From Gemmatimonadota bacterium (GTDB lineage: Bacteria; Gemmatimonadota; Gemmatimonadetes; Longimicrobiales; Gaopeijiaceae): a stretch of 5,571 bases of DNA. The stretch lies in the NCBI GenBank assembly GCA_030550695.1, contig JAUQOX010000191.1, positions 1 to 5,571 on the forward strand, read 5' to 3'. Positions within the stretch are counted from its first letter, which is position 1, and every line of letters begins with the position of its first letter. Below are positions 1-5,571 of this stretch, piece after piece. The notes beneath the pieces were generated by a model. It saw only the letters and a program-made list of their open reading frames with translations, searched no databases and was not told where the DNA came from. The translations under genes were made by a program, and so were the position numbers.

Positions 1-19
1 GGGCCGGCCGCCTTTTCGG

Positions 20-49
20 AGTGGGGGTGCTGGTGGCCCCCGCTTTTTT
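20..49 (+). terminator. Probable intrinsic (Rho-independent) terminator upstream of rimP
   Basis: A GC-rich stem pairs 21-27 (GTGGGGG) with 37-43 (CCCCCGC). It has five consecutive G-C pairs, one G-U wobble and a closing G-C, and A20-T44 can extend it. The loop is 9 nt (28-36), and six T residues follow directly at 44-49. This is the classical intrinsic terminator layout for + strand transcription. It either ends a gene lying left of the window or acts as an attenuator in the rimP-nusA leader; the sequence alone does not decide. Only 39 nt separate the T-run from the rimP start, and I see no convincing -35/-10 promoter in that interval. Confidence 0.68.
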
Positions 50-74
50 ATTCCCTGTGATTGGCGGTAGGGAA

Positions 75-82
75 AAAGGAGA
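75..82 (+). promoter_or_regulatory. Ribosome binding site of rimP (supports a TTG start)
   Basis: AAAGGAGA is a strong Shine-Dalgarno match. Its AGGAG core (77-81) lies 7 nt before the TTG at 89. This spacing, together with the protein alignment, favours the TTG codon as the start of rimP. Confidence 0.8.
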
Positions 83-88
83 CACCCT

Positions 89-583
89 TTGGTTTCCCGT
101 TTGCCGGATCTGGAGGGAGAACTGGAGGCCCGCCTGGGGGCGTTGGGCTTCGAGTTGGTGCAGGTGGAGTGGGCCGGCACTCCCCGAAGGCCGATTCTGA
201 GGATCCGGATGGACCTCCCCGATTCCCAACCAGGGACCGGCGGGGTGACGGTGGACCAGTGTGCCTGGGTAAGCCGGCAGTTGGAGCGATGGCTGGATCG
301 GCTCCCCGGGATTCCCGACGGCTACGTCTTGGAAGTTTCCTCGCCGGGGGTGGAACGGCCGTTGGTGCGAGCGCGGGATTGGGTCCGTTTTCGGGGGCAG
401 GTGGCCAAGGTTCGCTGGAGGACCGAAGAGGGGCCGGTCTCGGTGGAAGGGGAGATCCTGGGGGTAGAAGAGGGTGGGGAAGGGGGAGGGGAGGCGGGAG
501 TTCTCCTCCTCTCGGGGGGCGAAGAGATTCGCATCCCCTTCCACCGCATCCAGCGGGCCCACTTGCTCTTTCGCTGGAAATAG
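89..583 (+). CDS. rimP: Ribosome maturation factor RimP
   Basis: RimP binds the free 30S subunit in the cytoplasm and assists late assembly of the small subunit, around the S12 region. The predicted protein has 164 residues, within the usual 150-170 range. The N-terminal alpha/beta domain covers roughly residues 1-93 and contains the family hallmark LEVSSPGVERPL at 81-92, preceded by the expected helix (VDQCAWVSRQLERWLD). The C-terminal SH3-like domain spans about 94-164 and ends in the typical 'IPFHRIQRAHL' strand. The TTG start is backed by a well-spaced AGGAG. An unusual Gly/Glu-rich insert (EEGGEGGGEAG, 127-137) sits in a loop of the C-terminal domain and is encoded by a run of G-tracts. 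The rimP-nusA order is highly conserved in bacteria and supports the call. Confidence 0.95.
   Translation: MVSRLPDLEGELEARLGALGFELVQVEWAGTPRRPILRIRMDLPDSQPGTGGVTVDQCAWVSRQLERWLDRLPGIPDGYVLEVSSPGVERPLVRARDWVRFRGQVAKVRWRTEEGPVSVEGEILGVEEGGEGGGEAGVLLLSGGEEIRIPFHRIQRAHLLFRWK
472..498 (+). other. G-quadruplex-type motif inside rimP
   Basis: Five G-tracts of 3-5 bases lie at 472-474, 476-479, 482-486, 488-491 and 496-498, separated by 1, 2, 1 and 4 bases. This fits the G3+ N1-7 rule on the coding strand, so it would also be present in the mRNA. It encodes the Gly/Glu-rich loop of RimP. Folding in vivo is unproven, and the motif may simply reflect GGG/GAG codon use in a GC-rich genome. Confidence 0.5.
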
Positions 584-660
584 CTTGCGGAACGAACGGG
601 GGGCCTTCGGGGGAACCGGATGGAGGGAAGAGCCCGGGGCAGCTTCACGGGAGCCAACAC

Positions 661-665
661 GAGGA
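661..665 (+). promoter_or_regulatory. Likely ribosome binding site of nusA
   Basis: GAGGA lies 5 nt before the ATG at 671, a moderately strong match. The upstream in-frame ATG at 620 has only a G-run before it and would add 17 residues (MEGRARGSFTGANTRKI) that do not resemble a NusA N-terminus. The ATG at 671 is therefore preferred. Confidence 0.6.
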
Positions 666-670
666 AGATC

Positions 671-2077
671 ATGACGAACACGGCTCAAATCCTTGCCGCA
701 GTGCGGGACATTGCGGCCACCAAGAGCCTCACGCCGGACCAGGTCAACGATCTGATCCGGGACGGAATCCTGGCAGGGCTGGCCAAGATCTTCGGCCCGA
801 ATGTCGAGGCCGAGATCACGGTGGACGACCTGAGCGGCACCATCGACATCGTGGTGTTGAAGCGGGTGGTGGAGGTGGTGCAGGATCCCTCCACGGAGGT
901 TTCGGTGGAGGAGGCCCGCTGGGACGACCCGACGTACGAGGTGGGGGACATCATGGAGATCCCGGTGGACTTCTCCCGGTTCGGCCGGGCTGCGGTCATG
1001 GCCACCAAGCAGAGGATCGTCCAAAGGGTAAGGGAGGGCGAACGGCAACGGATCCGGGAGGAGTTTTCGGGGCGGATCGGGGAGCTCCTTTCCGGCGAGG
1101 TCCAGCAGGTGGAGCGGGGCAAGATCGTGGTGCTGCTCAACAAGGCCCGGGATGCCGAGGCCATCATCCCATGGAGGGAGCAGAACCCCCGGGAGCGCTT
1201 TCGCCAGGGCGATCCCATTCGGGCGGTCCTCAAAAAGGTGGAAGAAACCCCCAAGGGCCCGCGCCTCATCCTTTCTCGGGCGGATCCGCTTTTCGTGGCT
1301 GCCCTCTTCAAGTTGGAGGTGCCCGAGATTTACCAAGGGATCGTGGAAATCCGGCAGATGGCCCGGGAAGTGGGCGGGCGGACGAAGATCGCCGTCTCCA
1401 GCAGGGACGATTCCATCGATCCGGTGGGGGCCTGCGTGGGTCTCAAAGGCTCGCGTGTGCAAGCCGTGGTGAACGAGTTGGGGGGCGAGAGGATCGACAT
1501 CGTTCCCTGGCATCCCGATCCGGAGATCTTTGCCCGGCGGGCCCTGGCGCCCGCCCGCGTAGCCAAGGTCATCAGCGACTCCTCCCGCAGAATCATCACG
1601 GCCATCGTGGACGAGGACCAGCTGTCCCTGGCTATCGGCAAGAATGGGCAGAACGTGCGCCTAGCCTCCCAGCTCATCGGCTGGCAGATCGACCTTTACG
1701 GCTCCAGGGAGTGGCTCGAGCGGGGTGCCGATCTCTCCCTGTTCGGAGCTGCGAGCAGCCGGGAGTCCTATGAAACCTCCGATTTTCCCCTCTCGGAGTT
1801 GAACCTGGACCGTTCCACCCTGGCGACTCTGGAGGCGGCTGGGTATCATACCTTTCTGGACATCATTGATCTCGAGAAGGATGATTTCCTCAGGATTCCG
1901 GGCATATCCGAGGCGGAGGCCGAGCGCCTGGTGGCTCTCATCGAAGAGTTGACGGTGGTGGAAGGGGAAGGGGGAGAAGACACGGGGGGAGGCGTGGGGT
2001 TGCCCGAAGCGTCCGGGGAAGATGCGGCTCCGGGGCCAGGGCAGGGAAGAGCGGGGCAGGCGGTGGAGGAAGCCTAG
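671..2077 (+). CDS. nusA: Transcription termination/antitermination factor NusA
   Basis: NusA binds RNA polymerase and nascent RNA, promotes pausing and hairpin-dependent termination, and takes part in antitermination complexes. The chosen ATG gives 468 residues. The N-terminal RNA polymerase-binding domain covers about 1-130 and includes the characteristic GDIMEIPVDFSRFGR near 92-106. An S1 domain follows (about 137-203, 'SGEVQQVERGKIVVLL'). Two KH domains come next, with intact GxxG loops GLKG at 257-260 and GKNG at 323-326. Residues 374-428 form a helix-hairpin-helix-like C-terminal module ('TLEAAGYHTFLDIIDLEKDDFLRIPGISEAEAERL'), followed by a low-complexity Gly/Glu/Ala-rich tail to 468. 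An 87-nt spacer separates the gene from rimP, and I see no convincing terminator or promoter in it. The stop codon is 6 nt before the next start, suggesting translational coupling. The start could alternatively be the ATG at 620. Confidence 0.96.
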   Translation: MTNTAQILAAVRDIAATKSLTPDQVNDLIRDGILAGLAKIFGPNVEAEITVDDLSGTIDIVVLKRVVEVVQDPSTEVSVEEARWDDPTYEVGDIMEIPVDFSRFGRAAVMATKQRIVQRVREGERQRIREEFSGRIGELLSGEVQQVERGKIVVLLNKARDAEAIIPWREQNPRERFRQGDPIRAVLKKVEETPKGPRLILSRADPLFVAALFKLEVPEIYQGIVEIRQMAREVGGRTKIAVSSRDDSIDPVGACVGLKGSRVQAVVNELGGERIDIVPWHPDPEIFARRALAPARVAKVISDSSRRIITAIVDEDQLSLAIGKNGQNVRLASQLIGWQIDLYGSREWLERGADLSLFGAASSRESYETSDFPLSELNLDRSTLATLEAAGYHTFLDIIDLEKDDFLRIPGISEAEAERLVALIEELTVVEGEGGEDTGGGVGLPEASGEDAAPGPGQGRAGQAVEEA

Positions 2078-2083
2078 GGGGCC

Positions 2084-2464
2084 ATGAACCTTCCTGCCCT
2101 CCCCCGGAAGGTCCTGGAGCTGTTGGGCCTGGCCCGCCGGGCCGGTGCCCTTGCGCTGGGCGCGGGGCAAGCGCGCCTCATGTTGCGGAGGGGCCAGGCC
2201 CACCTGGTCTGGGTGGCGGCGGATGCCTCCCCCTCCCAACAAGCGAAAGTGGTTCTCCTGGCCGAGGCTCGGGGCATACCGGTCTGTTGGGGGGGCACCC
2301 GGAGGGATCTGGGTTCGGCCGTAGGGGCCGGGCCGGTTTCGGCCCTGGCGGTCACGGATCCCGGCCTGGCCCGGGCGATCCGGGAATGTGCACATCGAAA
2401 ACTTCAGCCGGAAGGGCGCCGGCCTGGGCCGGCGGAGGTGGCGCAAGGGAATGCGGGTACTTGA
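2084..2464 (+). CDS. ylxQ: L7Ae/L30e/S12e/Gadd45-family RNA-binding protein (YlxQ-like)
   Basis: The 126-residue protein matches the small bacterial L7Ae-type proteins encoded between nusA and infB, which are presumed to bind kink-turn RNA and associate with ribosomes; their precise role is poorly defined. The family pattern is visible: an N-terminal helix 'VLELLGLARRAGALALGAGQ' (10-29), the strand 'AHLVWVAADAS' (39-49), 'RGIPVCWGGTRRDLGSAVG' (63-81) and 'VSALAVTDPGLARAI' (85-99). Residues from about 101 to 126 extend beyond the usual fold, are rich in Gly, Pro and Arg, and overlap the infB translation start. The ATG at 2084 lies 6 nt after the nusA stop. GGAGGA at 2065-2070 is rather distant (13 nt), and AGGGGG at 2076-2081 is very close (2 nt), so initiation probably depends on coupling to nusA translation. 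YlxR (DUF448), often encoded just ahead of this gene, is absent here. Confidence 0.88.
   Translation: MNLPALPRKVLELLGLARRAGALALGAGQARLMLRRGQAHLVWVAADASPSQQAKVVLLAEARGIPVCWGGTRRDLGSAVGAGPVSALAVTDPGLARAIRECAHRKLQPEGRRPGPAEVAQGNAGT
2434..2440 (+). promoter_or_regulatory. Ribosome binding site of infB (supports ATG 2451)
   Basis: GGAGGTG lies inside the 3' end of ylxQ, 10 nt before the ATG at 2451, and is a strong Shine-Dalgarno match. It supports starting IF2 at 2451 and not at the in-frame GTG at 2388, which would add 21 basic residues unlike any IF2 N-terminus known to me. Confidence 0.72.
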
Positions 2465-5294
2465 TCTAGCCAACGAACTGAGGGTCGCCCCCGAGCGGTT
2501 GGTGATCCTTCTGCGGGAGCTGGGGATCCCGGTGACGGGCCTCGATTTCCCCCTCTCCGACGAAGACCACGCCCGCGTGCTGGCCCGCCTGGAGCGGGAG
2601 CGCCGCGGGGGCAGGAAAGGGCTGGAAGAGGCCCTGGAGGCGGCCATCGAAGAGGCCCAGAGCGCCCATAAACCGCGGCGTCGTCGCCGGCGGGCCGACC
2701 TGCCCCAGACTCCGTCGTCGGAAGACGAGGGCCCGGGCCCTCTGGCGCCGGAGGCTGCGGCCCCGGAGTCGGGGGGGGAAGAGGGCGGGGCGGAGGGCCA
2801 GGGTTCCGGCGAGCTTCCGGGCGAAATCTCCGCCGGGGAGACGGCGGCCGGCACCCCCGAGGTGGAGGTCCCGCCGGCCCTGCCCGAGATGAGTCCGGAG
2901 CGGGAGGAAGAAGGGGCCGAAGGGTCGGGTCAGGTGGAAGAGGCGGACGAGGGGGGGGCGGAAATCGCCGCTCTGCCTTCGGCCGCTGCTGCCGACCTGC
3001 AGGCGGAGCCTGAGGCGGGGGGTGGCGGGACGGACGCAGAAACGACCCTTCCCCCGGCCGAAGGAGCGGCGGATTTCACCGCGCCGATTCCGGTCCGGGA
3101 GGGGTGGGGAGGAGGGGAGGAAGAGCGCCCCCTCCTTCGGAGACCGGAGGGCCTCCGGCCCGCCGTGTCCTCCCCTCCGGCGGGGGGTGAGCCCCGGCGA
3201 CCTGAACCGGTCCGTCGGCCGACGGCAGAGATGGGAAGCAGAGTCATCCGACGGCCGGTTCCCACGCCCGCCGCTTCCGCCGGCCCCGGCGGACAGGTCA
3301 GGATCCAGGCCGAGGGGTACACGGCCGACGGCCGGAAAAAGAAGAAGGAAAAGAAAGGGAAGAAACGCCATCTGGTGGACCAGGAAGAAGTCCAGTCCAA
3401 CATCCATCGGGTGCTGGCTGAGCTCAAGGGAGGGGGGAAGAAGCGTAAGCGCACCAGGGGCGCCGACGAAGACCGTGAAGAGTTGGAGGCCCTGGAAGCG
3501 GAGCGTGCCGAGCAGGAACGCACCACGGTGCGGGTAAATGAGTTCCTCACGGTGGCCGAACTGGGCGAACTCATCGGAAAACCTGCCAACGAGATCATCC
3601 GGTCCGCCTTCAAGAACATGGGGTTGATGATTACCATCAACCAGCGGCTGGATTTCGACCAGATCGAACTGCTTCTGGAGGAGTTCGGCTTCCGGGCCGT
3701 CCGGGAAGAGGACTATCGGGGTACCGCCGAAGTCGAAGAGGTGAAAGACCGGCCGGAGGACCTCCGGCCGCGCCCGCCGGTGGTCACCGTCATGGGGCAT
3801 GTCGACCACGGCAAGACCAAGCTGTTGGATTACATCCGCAAAACCAACGTGGTGGCCGGCGAGGCAGGCGGCATCACACAGCATATCGGCGCCTACCACG
3901 TGGTCCTCCCGGACCAGCGGGCCATCACCTTCCTGGACACTCCAGGCCATGCCGCCTTCACCGCCATGCGGGCACGGGGCGCCGACGTCACCGACATCGT
4001 CGTTCTGGTGGTGGCCGCCGACGACGCCGTGATGCCGCAGACCGTCGAGGCTATTTCCCACGCCAAGAACGCCGGCGTTCCCATCGTCGTAGCCATCAAC
4101 AAGATCGACCTCCCCACCGCCAACCCGCTCCGGGTCAAGCAGCAGCTGCTCTCCCACGGGGTCACTGTGGAGGACTTCGGGGGAGATGTGCTTTGCGCCG
4201 AGATCAGCGCCAAGGCCGGGATCGGGATCGAAGACCTCTTGGAGAAGATCCTTCTTCAGGCGGAACTTCTGGATCTGCGGGCCAACCCTGACCGTCCGGC
4301 TCAGGGTACGGTGATCGAGGCACAGCTGGACGTGGGCAAGGGGCCCGTGGTGACGGTGCTGGTCCAGAACGGCACCCTGAGGGTGGGGGACAGCTTCCTC
4401 TGCGGACTCTACGACGGACGAGTGCGGGCCCTCCTGGACGAGCGTGGAAAGCCGGTGAAAGAGGCGGGGCCGGGCATCCCGGTGCAGGTTCTGGGCACGG
4501 CGGGAGTTCCCCAGGCCGGCGACGCCTTCTTGGTCATGGAGGCCGAGAAGGCTTCCGCCATCGCAGCCACCCGCCAGCGCCTGGAGAGGGAAAAGCAGCT
4601 CAGGATCCGGGAGAAGGGGATTCGTCTGGGGGATTTCTCGCAACTCATGGCCCAGGGAAAGGCCGGCACCCTTCCCCTCATCATCAAGGGAGACGTGGAT
4701 GGTTCGGTCCAGGCCCTCTCCGATGCTCTGCTCCAGCTGAGCACCGACGAGGTGCGGGTGGAAATCGTCCACCGGGCCGTGGGGGCCATCAACGAGTCCG
4801 ACGTTCTGCTGGCCAGCACGGCCGGGGCGGTGATTCTGGGCTTCCGGGTGCGGCCCGACGCCAATTCCCGGGAGTTGGCCGACCGGGAAGGTGTGGACGT
4901 GCAGGTATTCGACGTGATCTACGAGGCTGTGGATCAGGTCAAGGCTGCCCTGGAGGGGCTCTTGGCCCCCGAGCGTCGGGAGAAGATCCTGGGCACCGCG
5001 GAGGTTCGGGAGACCTTCAAGATCGCCAAGGTGGGAACCATCGCAGGCTGTTATGTAACCCATGGCACCATCGAGCGGGGAGGCCGCGTCCGGCTGATCC
5101 GCGATGGGATCGTCGTCTACGACGGGGAATTGGGTTCCTTGAAGCGATTCAAGGACGATGTCAGGGAGGTCCGGGAAGGGTTCGAGTGCGGCGTGGGGAT
5201 CGCCAACTTCAACGATGTGAAGGTGGGCGACATCATCGAGTGCTACAAGGTCGAGGAAGTCGCCCGGACCTTGGCGGGGACCGGGAGGCGATAG
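2451..5294 (+). CDS. infB: Translation initiation factor IF2
   Basis: IF2 is a GTPase that delivers initiator fMet-tRNA to the 30S P site and promotes 50S joining. The chosen ATG gives 947 residues, starting 'MRVLDLANELRV' as expected for an IF2_N module (about 1-50). A long Glu/Gly/Pro/Ala-rich linker follows (about 55-350), with basic patches at 75-81 (PRRRRRR), 295-306 (RKKKKEKKGKKR) and 327-336. A second IF2_N module lies at about 359-412. The G domain has all motifs: GHVDHGKT at 449-456, GGITQHIG at 473-480, DTPGH with the catalytic His at 496-500, NKID at 550-553 and SAK at 586-588. Domain II starts near 619, domain III near 739 ('GTLPLIIKGDVDGSVQAL'), and the fMet-tRNA-binding C2 domain near 851, with the conserved ECGVG...NFNDVKVGD. 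The gene overlaps ylxQ by 14 nt, so coupled translation is likely. No truncation or frameshift is seen. Confidence 0.98.
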   Translation: MRVLDLANELRVAPERLVILLRELGIPVTGLDFPLSDEDHARVLARLERERRGGRKGLEEALEAAIEEAQSAHKPRRRRRRADLPQTPSSEDEGPGPLAPEAAAPESGGEEGGAEGQGSGELPGEISAGETAAGTPEVEVPPALPEMSPEREEEGAEGSGQVEEADEGGAEIAALPSAAAADLQAEPEAGGGGTDAETTLPPAEGAADFTAPIPVREGWGGGEEERPLLRRPEGLRPAVSSPPAGGEPRRPEPVRRPTAEMGSRVIRRPVPTPAASAGPGGQVRIQAEGYTADGRKKKKEKKGKKRHLVDQEEVQSNIHRVLAELKGGGKKRKRTRGADEDREELEALEAERAEQERTTVRVNEFLTVAELGELIGKPANEIIRSAFKNMGLMITINQRLDFDQIELLLEEFGFRAVREEDYRGTAEVEEVKDRPEDLRPRPPVVTVMGHVDHGKTKLLDYIRKTNVVAGEAGGITQHIGAYHVVLPDQRAITFLDTPGHAAFTAMRARGADVTDIVVLVVAADDAVMPQTVEAISHAKNAGVPIVVAINKIDLPTANPLRVKQQLLSHGVTVEDFGGDVLCAEISAKAGIGIEDLLEKILLQAELLDLRANPDRPAQGTVIEAQLDVGKGPVVTVLVQNGTLRVGDSFLCGLYDGRVRALLDERGKPVKEAGPGIPVQVLGTAGVPQAGDAFLVMEAEKASAIAATRQRLEREKQLRIREKGIRLGDFSQLMAQGKAGTLPLIIKGDVDGSVQALSDALLQLSTDEVRVEIVHRAVGAINESDVLLASTAGAVILGFRVRPDANSRELADREGVDVQVFDVIYEAVDQVKAALEGLLAPERREKILGTAEVRETFKIAKVGTIAGCYVTHGTIERGGRVRLIRDGIVVYDGELGSLKRFKDDVREVREGFECGVGIANFNDVKVGDIIECYKVEEVARTLAGTGRR
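2771..2803 (+). other. G-quadruplex-type motif inside the infB linker
   Basis: G-tracts at 2771-2778 (eight G), 2783-2785, 2787-2790, 2795-2797 and 2801-2803 are separated by 4, 1, 4 and 3 bases, fitting the G3+ N1-7 rule on the coding strand. The segment encodes 'GGEEGGAEGQG' in the IF2 linker. Its function is unknown, and it may be a by-product of Gly/Glu codon use. Confidence 0.45.
3097..3117 (+). other. Second G-quadruplex-type motif inside the infB linker
   Basis: Four G-tracts at 3097-3099, 3101-3104, 3106-3109 and 3114-3117 have spacers of 1, 1 and 4 bases. Such short loops favour a stable quadruplex in DNA or mRNA. The segment encodes 'REGWGGGEE' in the IF2 linker. Folding and function are unproven. 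Confidence 0.45.
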
Positions 5295-5311
5295 ATCGGC
5301 GCGCGGGCGGC

Positions 5312-5333
5312 GGTCTCAGCTCTGGAGGAGACC
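5312..5333 (+). promoter_or_regulatory. Hairpin overlapping the ylxP ribosome binding site
   Basis: GGTCTC (5312-5317) and GAGACC (5328-5333) form a perfect 6-bp inverted repeat around a 10-nt loop. The ylxP Shine-Dalgarno GGAGGAG (5324-5330) lies partly in the loop and partly in the 3' arm, and the ATG follows directly at 5334. In mRNA the stem could reduce ribosome access. There is no T-run after it, so it is not an intrinsic terminator. The repeat is seen directly; a regulatory role is inference, and a 6-bp repeat could arise by chance. Confidence 0.4.
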
Positions 5334-5571
5334 ATGGTCATCGGGGTTTGCCGATGGGAGCTCTCCCTGCCGGGATGCCGGTCCCTCAAGGAAAAGCGGA
5401 TGGTGGTGAAGTCCCTCAAAGAGAGGCTCCAGAGCCGGTTCCGAGTCTCGGTAGCCGAGACGGCTTTCCAGGATGTGTGGACCCGGGCCGAGCTGACCGC
5501 GGCCGTGGTGGCCGTGGACGCCGCCCAGGCCGACTCTCTGCTGGACGGGCTGGATCGTTTCGTGGACGCGG
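5334..5571 (+). CDS. ylxP: DUF503 family protein YlxP, 5' part only
   Basis: The open frame starts at ATG 5334, with GGAGG ending 5 nt upstream, and runs 79 codons to the window edge without a stop. The N-terminus 'MVIGVCRWELSLPGCRSLKEKRMVVKSLKERL' (1-32) and the following 'FRVSVAETAFQDVWTRAEL' (36-54) match DUF503/YlxP, a small protein of about 90-100 residues with a ferredoxin-like fold. The family is commonly encoded between infB and rbfA; its function is not well established, and a ribosome- or RNA-related role is inferred from context. Roughly 10-20 residues are probably missing. It lies 39 nt after infB and is probably part of the same operon. This frame is easily overlooked because it is truncated by the window edge. 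Confidence 0.9.
   Translation, partial: MVIGVCRWELSLPGCRSLKEKRMVVKSLKERLQSRFRVSVAETAFQDVWTRAELTAAVVAVDAAQADSLLDGLDRFVDA

Noticed and set aside
1..60. Hydrophobic reading ('LFGVGVLVAPAFLFPVIGG') in the leader as the end of an upstream membrane protein
   Set aside because: That frame has no stop before running into rimP, and the same bases form the terminator hairpin, so the hydrophobic reading is most likely coincidental.
620..670. ATG at 620 as an alternative nusA start
   Set aside because: The extra 17 residues do not fit NusA N-termini, and the ATG at 671 has GAGGA at a usable distance. It cannot be fully excluded without start-site data.
584..670. Hairpins in the rimP-nusA spacer (a C-TTCG-G loop at 605-610; CCCG 633-636 with CGGG 648-651)
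   Set aside because: The stems are only 2 and 4 bp and there is no following T-run, so I cannot support a terminator or regulatory element here.
61..1773. A 570-codon open frame on the + strand overlapping rimP and nusA
   Set aside because: It is out of frame with two clearly conserved genes. Its product is a Gly/Arg/Pro-rich, low-complexity sequence with no recognisable domain, as expected from an off-frame reading of GC-rich coding DNA.
2388..2450. GTG at 2388 as an alternative infB start
   Set aside because: It would add 21 basic residues not typical of IF2, and lacks a good Shine-Dalgarno, whereas ATG 2451 has GGAGGTG 10 nt upstream and begins exactly with the IF2_N pattern.
1661..2854. 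A 397-codon antisense open frame spanning the nusA end, ylxQ and the infB start
   Set aside because: It is Ser/Arg/Pro-rich with no domain signature and lies opposite three confidently identified genes; it is a GC-rich shadow frame.
3231..3239. Internal ATG in infB as the start of a shorter IF2 form, as in E. coli IF2-beta
   Set aside because: The ATG at residue 261 is in frame and lies in the linker, but no clear Shine-Dalgarno precedes it, so the sequence alone does not support internal initiation.
2466..5063. An 865-codon antisense open frame opposite infB
   Set aside because: Its codons are in exact register with infB codons, so antisense stops arise only opposite TTA, CTA or TCA, which GC-rich genes avoid. 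The CTA codon at 2466-2468 is what ends it. The product shows no family features.

Overview
The window holds a stretch of the conserved bacterial transcription/translation operon, all on the + strand: rimP (30S maturation factor), nusA (transcription elongation/termination factor), ylxQ (L7Ae-type RNA-binding protein), infB (translation initiation factor IF2), and the first 79 codons of ylxP (DUF503), which runs off the right edge. A probable intrinsic terminator lies just ahead of rimP. I see no mobile element, CRISPR array, tRNA or rRNA, and no credible gene on the - strand.

The DNA is strongly GC-rich with G/C-biased third codon positions, which leaves several long spurious open frames. 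The organism is a high-GC bacterium. IF2 has two N-terminal IF2_N modules, the second containing an 'INQRLDFDQIELLLEEFGF' segment, and NusA contains 'EETPKGPRLILSRADPLFV'. From memory these look most like Gemmatimonadota or a neighbouring FCB-type lineage. The assignment is tentative and was not tested by a search.

Layout: 1-88 is a leader with the terminator hairpin (20-49) and the rimP ribosome binding site. rimP (89-583) starts at TTG. An 87-nt spacer leads to nusA (671-2077). ylxQ (2084-2464) follows 6 nt after nusA, with no ylxR between them. infB (2451-5294) overlaps the end of ylxQ by 14 nt. A 39-nt spacer carries a hairpin that could mask the ylxP ribosome binding site, then ylxP begins at 5334. 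The tight spacing and shared strand point to one co-transcribed unit coupling ribosome assembly (RimP), transcript elongation (NusA) and translation initiation (IF2).

This is mostly a conventional housekeeping region, and I found no evidence of a new system. Points worth a second look are the terminator placed directly before rimP, the missing ylxR, the hairpin over the ylxP start, and G-quadruplex-type G-runs that coincide with Gly/Glu-rich low-complexity segments in RimP and IF2.
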